Made by a program: the position numbers and the translations under genes. A stretch of 63,231 bases of DNA from a virus, in the IMG/VR virus record IMGVR_UViG_3300018421_000024, positions 1 to 63,231 of that record; one strand, 5' to 3'. Below, piece by piece: positions 8,791-15,182 of the stretch (position 1 is the stretch's first letter; each line of letters opens with the position of its first letter). The notes below the pieces were generated by a model. That model searched no databases. It had not been told where the DNA came from and worked only from the letters and a program-made list of their open reading frames with translations.

Positions 8791-10038
8791 CTATTCTCCG
8801 CCGAAGTGTGATTTAGCTAGTGACATGTTCATAAAATAATCAAATTGCGCTGTATCTCTCTTGTAAAATGTTTGCCTTAGACTATCAATAAAAAATGTTC
8901 CATTAAAATATTTTCTAGGCACTTCACTATCGTGATAAGCTACTTGTGATAAGTCCATCTTTACTTTATCGCCTACATTAATATTGGAATTGCCGTATAC
9001 TTTCATCGTAGCACCATAATCACCGAGTCTCTCTATGTACGGTCTCTTCCATTTAATATTCTCGTTATGCAAGTTTTCAAATCTTGTTCCATCTTTCGCT
9101 ACATACTTGACAGTTGCTGGTGTAGACTTCGCCCAATTATCAAAAGGTGGTGTATGATAAGGCGCATAAGAACCAAATTTCTTGTAAGATTCAACATCAG
9201 GAGGCAAAAATTCATATTTGTCACAGTACAAACCTGTGAAGATATCAAACTCTTTAACAACATTACGAAGGCCGCCCGCTTTCAATAATTGAATAGTGTT
9301 ACCATGACCAGTGATTTCAAATGCCAATATATTATTTAAATTGACAACGCCTAACTCTTCTCTATTCACAGTCGTTAAGTTGTATGGTCCGTGTTCTGGT
9401 CGACCAGTAAATTTTTCTGCGGTGACAAAATGATAACCTTGATGGTCTTGAAAGAAGTAAAAAGCAGATGATATGTTCGTTTCTGATACCGCTCTCTCTT
9501 TTACAAGATCAATTGCTTGAAGAGGTCTTATTTCATTGCAAACATAATCGAAAAATCCAGTTGTTGTTTCAAACTCTACAAGACTGCCGCCGGAAGTCCA
9601 ATCCGAAGTTACAATTTCTTCAACAATTTCATGATATTTTTTCTTTTCAGGAAAACCATAACGTTTCGTATAGACTTCTTTCGCACTGTTTATTTCACCT
9701 TCAGAAGTACACGATAATGCGAATTGATTCTTGATAGACATGTTATTAGTTTTCTGACCTTCAACAGACTGTACAAAAAATCTATACGTCTTTTTAGCCA
9801 TATCAGTAACATAAAATGTTAAGTCAATCCATTCTTCACCAAGAATAGGAAAGTTATCAATAAGATCGACACCATCATTGAAATAGAAAACAGCAGTATA
9901 AGTCGAGTTGTATATTGACTCTTCAATATCAAAACCAGACAGATATGGATAGATATTCATATCTTTTGATCCGTCAAAGGAGGTCATTATAATTTGCTCT
10001 CCCTCAATCCGGACGTGACCTTCGTCATTCTGCGACAT
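8791..10038 (-). CDS. gp27: Baseplate hub protein, gp27-like
   Basis: A 415-residue protein directly upstream of gp5. The order of beta-rich segments (a first barrel-like part with IYNSTYTAVFYFNDGVDLIDNFPILGEEWI, a FFVQSVEGQK strand, a YHEIVEEI helix, then FYFFQDHQGYHFVTAEKF and a C-terminal FIDSLRQTFYKR strand) fits the gp27/gpD hub family, which forms the trimer docked on the gp5 OB domains. T4 gp27 is 391 residues. The family call comes from size, fold-like pattern and adjacency to gp5, since identity to T4 is low. Confidence 0.6.
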   Translation of the reverse strand: MSQNDEGHVRIEGEQIIMTSFDGSKDMNIYPYLSGFDIEESIYNSTYTAVFYFNDGVDLIDNFPILGEEWIDLTFYVTDMAKKTYRFFVQSVEGQKTNNMSIKNQFALSCTSEGEINSAKEVYTKRYGFPEKKKYHEIVEEIVTSDWTSGGSLVEFETTTGFFDYVCNEIRPLQAIDLVKERAVSETNISSAFYFFQDHQGYHFVTAEKFTGRPEHGPYNLTTVNREELGVVNLNNILAFEITGHGNTIQLLKAGGLRNVVKEFDIFTGLYCDKYEFLPPDVESYKKFGSYAPYHTPPFDNWAKSTPATVKYVAKDGTRFENLHNENIKWKRPYIERLGDYGATMKVYGNSNINVGDKVKMDLSQVAYHDSEVPRKYFNGTFFIDSLRQTFYKRDTAQFDYFMNMSLAKSHFGGE

Positions 10039-10044
10039 TGTTTT

Positions 10045-10923
10045 TTATCCTTCGTTCATAATTTTATCAAGTTGAGTACTAAACATCCTCTTATACAGAG
10101 ATGATATTAGGTATATAGATCGTTTCGATTCATTCAATTCATTTTCATAATCATAAAAGGAAAGTCGGCTGAAATATACCTGTTCGTTAGAAGGTATGAC
10201 ATCGGTTATTTTATTATAAGAATCGTAATTCACGGTTGCTGTTGCTGCGCTCTCATCGCCTATTATATTGTAATTGGTGTTTGTTTCGAAAGTACCGTTC
10301 ACATGTTGTATTGTGATTGATGTTGTGTTCGCCCATGTTACTTCCGCTGTGGCGTTCGTGTTTGAACTAAGACTAATCACTTCACCGACCTGAAAATTGC
10401 CAGTCGATGGTGATGTGAAGTCGAGATTAACAATCATATTTGTTGATGCAGTGAAGTCTTCATTAGAACGAGTGTATGATATTATTCTATTATTAACACC
10501 GTATACAGGTTCCCAATATTTCTTACGATCACCCGTCAAAGCTTCATATGCCGATGATGACAATGTTGAAACATCAGATTCATAGTTGTTTACATATGAT
10601 TTTGTTTTTCTCAATGCGCGTCTTTTCGACTGATATTTTTTGACAATAAAATCCTCAAACAATTCTTCTTTTATAACAATGTCATAATAGGGGTCGATTA
10701 CATCGTTTGTCAGGTAGATAAGCCAGTCCATATCAATATCATCGTAGTAGTCGTGCGCTATGTGTTCAATCTTTTCGCCATCGCTCATTGTGTACGCATA
10801 AAATTCAGTCAACAACGACCTAATGTCAGTTCTAATATCTACTCTACGCAGTAAGTTCTTTACAAGCGTACCATCGTATTCGATGGTGGGAAACTTTCTA
10901 AAGTATTCTGAATTCTGTGCCAT
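10045..10923 (-). CDS. gp53: Baseplate wedge subunit gp53
   Basis: A 292-residue gp53 homologue. The N-terminal region is characteristic: YFRKFPTIEYDG, then RVDIRTDIRSLLTEFYAYTM, and a LysM-like block DGEKIEHIAHDYYDDIDMDWLIYLTND, in which gp53 clamps adjacent wedges. T4 gp53 is 196 residues; the extra length is a Thr/Asn-rich insertion (about residues 165-240) with two barrel-like strand repeats. The stop is seven bases from the next ATG and its own ATG touches the gp48 stop. Confidence 0.85.
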   Translation of the reverse strand: MAQNSEYFRKFPTIEYDGTLVKNLLRRVDIRTDIRSLLTEFYAYTMSDGEKIEHIAHDYYDDIDMDWLIYLTNDVIDPYYDIVIKEELFEDFIVKKYQSKRRALRKTKSYVNNYESDVSTLSSSAYEALTGDRKKYWEPVYGVNNRIISYTRSNEDFTASTNMIVNLDFTSPSTGNFQVGEVISLSSNTNATAEVTWANTTSITIQHVNGTFETNTNYNIIGDESAATATVNYDSYNKITDVIPSNEQVYFSRLSFYDYENELNESKRSIYLISSLYKRMFSTQLDKIMNEG

Positions 10924-12227
10924 TATGGTGCTCCTGCATCTGAACCAGTGGTGTTGCCGCCGTCACCAGAAGATTGATCAGTACTTTCAGATTGAGTGCC
11001 GCTACCACCGCCTTGTTCTCCACCAGTCTGTATAGTAATTTCTTGAAACTCCATAGTCAATTCTATAGCAACGGGAGCGCCGTCAACAAAAAATGCAGAA
11101 CCGCCCTCAGGTGTGAAGTTTATCATTAAATTCTTAACCATTGTCATGTTAAAAGTGCCCATGACACCCTTTTCATCACCTATGATTTTCGGTTGTATCA
11201 TGTACGGATATTTTAATAGACTACCATCTGTTTGTGGAAGAACCAATCTTTTGATTAAATCAAGAATTTTTTTGATTGTATTCGATTCAGATTCACTTCT
11301 AGGTACAAATTTCCAAACCCATGACCATTGACGTAAATCCATACCTTTGAAAAACACACTAGCATGAGGGTTTGGTACAGCGCCCATGAATTGCGTAAGT
11401 ATACCAGAAGCAGACCCGCTATCAGCACCTGCAAGACCTGAGATTCCTACCGTATCAAGTACATCAACGCCCATCATCATTCCTCGCAGGCCTGCGTTTT
11501 TAAGCAAGTCGCCAGTATTGTTTATAAACTCTTCTCCACTTGGCATCTTACCGGTCTTCAGAGCGTTCGCTAATCCTACGCCAGCGTTCTGAGTCTGATT
11601 TACAATATCACCATAAAAACCAGTATCTTTCTGATCAAGTCTTATACTATAATTTTGCGTGAAGTTTTGTGGCATAGGAAATTGAATTTTGACCCCAGGC
11701 TCAGTAGTACCTTCAGCCATAGGATTTGGTCTATAATAAGAATAGAACTGAAGTTCAATATACGAAGGAGCATTTTTCGCCAGATCCGGGGGAAACATTG
11801 TTCCTGTATAATTCAAGTCTGAAATGCCGACAATTCTTTCTTTAGTACTTTTCATTTTCGTATAAGGATTGTCTTTAGCTCTTGGTTTTGGTCTTGAACC
11901 ATAACTTAATTGATCTACAAGATTTTCTTTCTTCTTACCGAATTTTTCTGGATTAGTTAATCCGTTTATCATAAGATCAGAAGTGTTTTTAATTGTCACA
12001 CCAGCATTTAAAAGACTAGCACCTAATGTTGCAGCCGCTTGTCTTTGATTTTTCATTTTTGTATTTTGTTGTCTCAGAGAAAAATCAATTGCGCTACTCA
12101 CACTCTGTGGATTGTAGTAAGTTCCATTAATAACAGATAACTGAGCAATTTCTTGATTTGTCAAATCAGTTTTGAACTTCGTTATGTGTGCGCCGTTATT
12201 TTTGATTGAATTGTCTGGCGATGCCAT
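10923..12227 (-). CDS. gp48: Baseplate tail-tube cap protein gp48
   Basis: A 434-residue protein from the ATG at 12227. An upstream in-frame ATG at 12266 exists, but AAAGG sits seven to eight bases before 12227 and the extra 13 residues would be hydrophobic and atypical. The region FPPDLAKNAPSYIELQFYSY and the block NPHASVFFKGMDLRQWSWVWKF (residues about 285-306) match gp48, the cap on which tail-tube polymerisation begins. The C-terminus is Gly/Ser/Thr-rich. A TATAAATA motif 94 bases upstream on the same strand could drive it. Confidence 0.82.
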   Translation of the reverse strand: MASPDNSIKNNGAHITKFKTDLTNQEIAQLSVINGTYYNPQSVSSAIDFSLRQQNTKMKNQRQAAATLGASLLNAGVTIKNTSDLMINGLTNPEKFGKKKENLVDQLSYGSRPKPRAKDNPYTKMKSTKERIVGISDLNYTGTMFPPDLAKNAPSYIELQFYSYYRPNPMAEGTTEPGVKIQFPMPQNFTQNYSIRLDQKDTGFYGDIVNQTQNAGVGLANALKTGKMPSGEEFINNTGDLLKNAGLRGMMMGVDVLDTVGISGLAGADSGSASGILTQFMGAVPNPHASVFFKGMDLRQWSWVWKFVPRSESESNTIKKILDLIKRLVLPQTDGSLLKYPYMIQPKIIGDEKGVMGTFNMTMVKNLMINFTPEGGSAFFVDGAPVAIELTMEFQEITIQTGGEQGGGSGTQSESTDQSSGDGGNTTGSDAGAP

Positions 12228-12239
12228 GCGTTTACCTTT

Positions 12240-12247
12240 TATAAATA
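12240..12247 (+). promoter_or_regulatory. Late promoter -10 (TATAAATA) before gp4
   Basis: Exact TATAAATA on the plus strand, five bases before the gp4 ATG at 12253. T4 late transcripts start about six bases after this motif, so the mRNA would begin at or next to the start codon. Either translation is leaderless or the true start/promoter differs. Confidence 0.5.
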
Positions 12248-12252
12248 GATTT

Positions 12253-12696
12253 ATGAAAACATACAAAGGTCAATTTCGACCACAAAATCCTAATAAATAT
12301 CGTGGCGACTCTACTAATATTATTTATAGAAGTCGTTGGGAACTGTATTTCATGTCTTACCTTGACAAGCATCCCGATATATTACAATGGAACAGTGAAG
12401 AAATAATTGTGCCTTATCGTTCTCCCATTGATGGTAAAGTTCACAGATATTTTCCTGATTTCTGGGTTAAATCTATTGATCGCGAAGGTAAAAAATCTGT
12501 GTCGTTGATAGAGATCAAGCCCTATAATCAAACAAAAGAACCTGTACCAAAAAAGAAACTAACCAAGTCCTATTTATACGAAGTAAAGACATGGGGAGTC
12601 AATACTGCAAAATGGAAGGCAGCAGAGAGTTTCTGTAAAGATAGAGGCTGGAAATTTATGATCATGACAGAGAACGAATTAGGATTAAAGTTCTAA
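12253..12696 (+). CDS. gp4: Head completion protein gp4 (gp50)
   Basis: A 147-residue protein, close to the 150 residues of T4 gp4. The conserved FRPQNPNKYRGDSTNIIYRSRWE opening and the later FPDFWVK and LIEIKPYNQ segments resemble a PD-(D/E)XK-like core (D at FPDF, E-x-K at IEIK), as in this head-completion family. In T4 it acts before head-tail joining. The ATG at 12253 fits the family start; longer in-frame starts at 12172 and 12226 exist. It is the first gene of the plus-strand tail block. Confidence 0.85.
   Translation: MKTYKGQFRPQNPNKYRGDSTNIIYRSRWELYFMSYLDKHPDILQWNSEEIIVPYRSPIDGKVHRYFPDFWVKSIDREGKKSVSLIEIKPYNQTKEPVPKKKLTKSYLYEVKTWGVNTAKWKAAESFCKDRGWKFMIMTENELGLKF
12321..12328 (-). promoter_or_regulatory. 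Late promoter -10 (TATAAATA, minus) for gp48 direction
   Basis: Exact TATAAATA read on the minus strand, inside the gp4 coding region and 94 bases before the gp48 start. With the plus-strand motif at 12240 it would give two divergent late transcripts overlapping by about 70 bases. Confidence 0.5.
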
Positions 12697-12698
12697 AC

Positions 12699-12712
12699 TA
12701 TTTATATAAATA
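12699..12712. promoter_or_regulatory. Palindromic double late-promoter motif
   Basis: The 14-base perfect palindrome TATTTATATAAATA contains TATAAATA on the plus strand (12705-12712) and on the minus strand (12706-12699). The plus motif is placed to transcribe the membrane-protein gene starting at 12742; the minus motif would transcribe antisense through gp4 toward gp48. Confidence 0.55.
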
Positions 12713-12741
12713 AACCATATTTAAATAGGCATTTTCAAAAA

Positions 12742-13095
12742 ATGACTAAAAGAACAATCGAATTCGAAGATAAAACGATCCGTACATGGGTGTTTCTCGT
12801 TGGTGCGGTCTTCAGTGCATGGATGTTTATTGATGCAATGTATATTGACGATAATGAATTGGCTCTTGATCAATCACCACAGAATAGACAAGTGGAATCG
12901 GTCGAAGAGGATTTCCGTACACGCATTTTAATGAGTGAATCAACGCGATATGCACAAGTGGCAAAATACTACAGAGATGAAATGAAAGCACGAGAATTAT
13001 CGGTCGCTGAACAAGCTCGTTTAGATTTAGTAGAAAGAGAACAATGCCGCATACGAAATGAATTAGTTCAGAGTAATGCGGAGACATGTAACTAA
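12742..13095 (+). CDS. Small single-TM protein, unknown
   Basis: A 117-residue protein with one hydrophobic segment near the N-terminus (TWVFLVGAVFSAWMFIDAMYI, about residues 14-34, the only membrane candidate) and a charged helical C-terminal half that may form a coiled coil. It lies between gp4 and a conserved tail-region protein and starts 30 bases after a late-promoter motif, so it is likely a late gene. No function can be assigned from sequence. Confidence 0.6.
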   Translation: MTKRTIEFEDKTIRTWVFLVGAVFSAWMFIDAMYIDDNELALDQSPQNRQVESVEEDFRTRILMSESTRYAQVAKYYRDEMKARELSVAEQARLDLVEREQCRIRNELVQSNAETCN

Positions 13096-13707
13096 ATGAC
13101 AACATATATCTTTCAAAAAATTGCTAAAGAAGGCAAAATTGCTGGTATTACTCCTGGTACTGAAGAGGCACGCGATTGGTTTCGTGATAGAGCATCGGAA
13201 GTAAGTGATGTCAACCCGAAACAAATCATTCGACACACTGAAGCAAGGCCGAATCTCTATAGTAAAATAACACAACTTGATGTTGGGCGTATGTATATGT
13301 TTCAGTACGATCCGAAACATAAAGAGACATTGCCTTACTACGATATATTTCCTTTGATCTTTGTGATGGAGAGATACAAAGACGGTTTTCTAGGTATGAA
13401 TATGCATTATTTACCTCCTTTATTCCGTGCGAGATTGATGGATCGATTATACACAATCGAAAGAAGTGATAATATGCGAGAGTCGAAAAAATTAAGATCA
13501 TCGTATGCATTGTTAAACAGCGCAGCTAAGTTTAAGTATTTTAAACCAACGGTAAAAAGATATTTAACAACAAATTTGCGTTCACGCTTGTTGTGGATAC
13601 CCGAAGAACAATGGGACATAGCATTGTTTTTACCAACAGAAAGATTCCGTAAACAGAAAAAGAATTCAGTCTGGAGAGAATCTAGACAAATGATCAGGAG
13701 AGGATAG
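13096..13707 (+). CDS. Conserved T4-like tail-region protein, unknown
   Basis: A 203-residue basic protein starting directly after the stop of the previous gene. It has a core with LDVGRMYMFQYDPKHKETLPYYD and LGMNMHYLPP, in which aromatic and proline-rich strands alternate, followed by an Arg/Lys-rich tail. It resembles a protein found at this position in marine T4-like phages, but I do not know its role; position between gp4 and the tube-like protein suggests tail or head-completion function. Its stop (TAG) overlaps the GTG start of the next gene. Confidence 0.65.
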   Translation: MTTYIFQKIAKEGKIAGITPGTEEARDWFRDRASEVSDVNPKQIIRHTEARPNLYSKITQLDVGRMYMFQYDPKHKETLPYYDIFPLIFVMERYKDGFLGMNMHYLPPLFRARLMDRLYTIERSDNMRESKKLRSSYALLNSAAKFKYFKPTVKRYLTTNLRSRLLWIPEEQWDIALFLPTERFRKQKKNSVWRESRQMIRRG

Positions 13708-14288
13708 TGGGACTTTCAATAGAAGATTTTAAAGGCAAAATAAGCAAAGGCAATTACCATAAGCCGTGGGCGTATGAGGTCTTTATCACAAATCCAGGTG
13801 CCGCGTATAGATCATCAGATAGAACAGCCGATGGACCATATGATTTAAGATTCAGAACCGAACAGGTTTCATTACCCGGTGCTTCTTTTATGTCGGTAGA
13901 CAATCATAAACCTTACGGCACAGGTAAAATTTATAATATTCCCTACGTTTTTAATCCACAAGAAATATCAATGACACATGTTATAGACGATAATGTAGAG
14001 ATGTTAAAAGCGTTATTCAGATGGATGGACAATATAGCAGACTTGACCGGTGTCGTTAATACATCAGGATCAAAAGCAAAACCAGGCGGCGCTTATTACT
14101 TTGATGACTATAAATGTCAAATGTCTATCTATATAAAAAATCCTGCAACGCTCGAGACCGTACAGACGGTAAAACTAGTAGATGTTTATCCAATTTCACT
14201 TGACCAAACACAACTTGGTTGGGGAACAAACGATGAAAGAACTAAGATAAATGTATCCTATAGATATGTAAACTGGACAATGTATTAA
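13707..14288 (+). CDS. Tail-tube-like protein (gp19/gp54-type)
   Basis: A 193-residue protein beginning with GTG, chosen because GGAGAGGA precedes it and the stop of the upstream gene overlaps it (TAGTG). The pattern FRTEQVSLPGASF, then YGTGKIYNIPYVF and a C-terminal VKLVDVYPISLDQTQLGW is typical of the gp19 tail-tube fold. T4 has two such proteins, tube gp19 and the tube initiator gp54. Near gp48 and gp26 the initiator role is more likely, because gp19 usually sits with gp18; the size is closer to gp19 (163) than gp54 (320). Confidence 0.6.
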   Translation: MGLSIEDFKGKISKGNYHKPWAYEVFITNPGAAYRSSDRTADGPYDLRFRTEQVSLPGASFMSVDNHKPYGTGKIYNIPYVFNPQEISMTHVIDDNVEMLKALFRWMDNIADLTGVVNTSGSKAKPGGAYYFDDYKCQMSIYIKNPATLETVQTVKLVDVYPISLDQTQLGWGTNDERTKINVSYRYVNWTMY

Positions 14289-14304
14289 TTAATGGAGTTA
14301 AATT

Positions 14305-15015
14305 ATGACTTTACCGAAGCTTGATGTAGTGACATATGAAATGACACAACCTTCAACAGAAAAAAAGATTCTATACAGGCCATTTAAAGTCAAAGAAGAA
14401 AAAATTCTACTGATGGCAAAAGAATCTGGTGATAAAATCGATATTGTAAACGCAGTTAAACAAGTTGTGTCGAATTGCATTTTAAGCGAAGGTTTTGATG
14501 TTAACAAAATACCTCTATTTGATTTGGAATATTTTTTCATTAAACTTCGTTCTGCTTCGGTAGGAAATATCTGTAGATTTAATATCAAAGATAAAGATGA
14601 TGGAATTAAGTATGAGATCGAAGTGAATTTAGATAAAGTTGAAGTTGAGTTTCCAGAAAATGTTGATAAAAAAATTCTCATCACTGAAGACATTGGTGTC
14701 GTGATGAAATATCCTGATGCCTCATTGTCAGATAAATTGATGGGCATTAAATCGTCTACAGACTTACTGTATAACATGGTTGAAAATTGTGTTGATTATG
14801 TGTTCACGAAAGACGATACCTTTCCTTGGATGGACTCAACACCAGAAGAGAGAGAAGAGTTTTTGGACAGTCTCTCAGGAAAAGAATACGTTAAGATGAC
14901 AGAGTTTTTCTCCGCAGTGCCTAAGATTAATCACATCGTTACCTACAACAACAGTGAAGGTAAAGAAAAGAAAGTGATTTTCAGGAGTCTTGACGATTTT
15001 TTCGACTTGGGCTGA
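14305..15015 (+). CDS. gp26: Baseplate hub / tail assembly chaperone gp26
   Basis: A 236-residue gp26-family protein: LPKLDVVTYEM, then ILYRPFKVKEEKILLMAKES and FDLEYFFIKLRSASVG are the family signature (PF12322-like). GGAG lies seven bases before the ATG. Its last codons contain the slippery heptamer TTTTTTC in phase (T TTT TTC), followed by a perfect 9-bp stem, so a fraction of ribosomes should shift to -1 and add 59 residues. With the tape-measure-like gene next, this is the arrangement of tail assembly chaperone genes such as lambda G/GT and P2 E/E'. Confidence 0.85.
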   Translation: MTLPKLDVVTYEMTQPSTEKKILYRPFKVKEEKILLMAKESGDKIDIVNAVKQVVSNCILSEGFDVNKIPLFDLEYFFIKLRSASVGNICRFNIKDKDDGIKYEIEVNLDKVEVEFPENVDKKILITEDIGVVMKYPDASLSDKLMGIKSSTDLLYNMVENCVDYVFTKDDTFPWMDSTPEEREEFLDSLSGKEYVKMTEFFSAVPKINHIVTYNNSEGKEKKVIFRSLDDFFDLG

Positions 15016-15065
15016 GTCACTTAGACCTCTATCATTATTATAAATTAAATTTTGATGTGACTCAG
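14997..15065 (+). promoter_or_regulatory. Programmed -1 ribosomal frameshift signal
   Basis: The heptamer TTTTTTC occupies 14997-15003 and is read T TTT TTC in the gp26 frame, a classical X XXY YYZ slippery site. After an 8-base spacer, CTGAGTCAC (15012-15020) is perfectly complementary to GTGACTCAG (15057-15065), giving a 9-bp stem with a 36-base AT-rich loop. The zero-frame stop TGA (15013-15015) lies within the stem. All parts are read directly; shifting itself is inferred. Confidence 0.8.
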
Positions 15066-15182
15066 TATCACAAGTTTACATTAACAGAGATAGAAAACAT
15101 GTTACCTTTTGAAAGAGACTTGTATGTTGACATGCTCGTACAGAAGGTTAAAAAAGAAGAAGAAGAAAGGAAGAAAAAATAA
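15003..15182 (+). CDS. Frameshift extension of gp26 (gp26-X fusion tail)
   Basis: In the -1 frame, 59 codons run from CGA at 15003 to TAA at 15180-15182, one base before the ATG of the next gene. The encoded segment contains LDLYHYYKLNFDVTQYHKFT and NMLPFERDLYVDMLVQ and ends in a Lys/Glu-rich tail. It has no good independent start (an internal ATG would give only 27 residues), which favours production as a 292-residue gp26 fusion. It may correspond functionally to the C-terminal extensions that bind tape-measure proteins. Confidence 0.7.
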   Translation, partial: RLGLSHLDLYHYYKLNFDVTQYHKFTLTEIENMLPFERDLYVDMLVQKVKKEEEERKKK

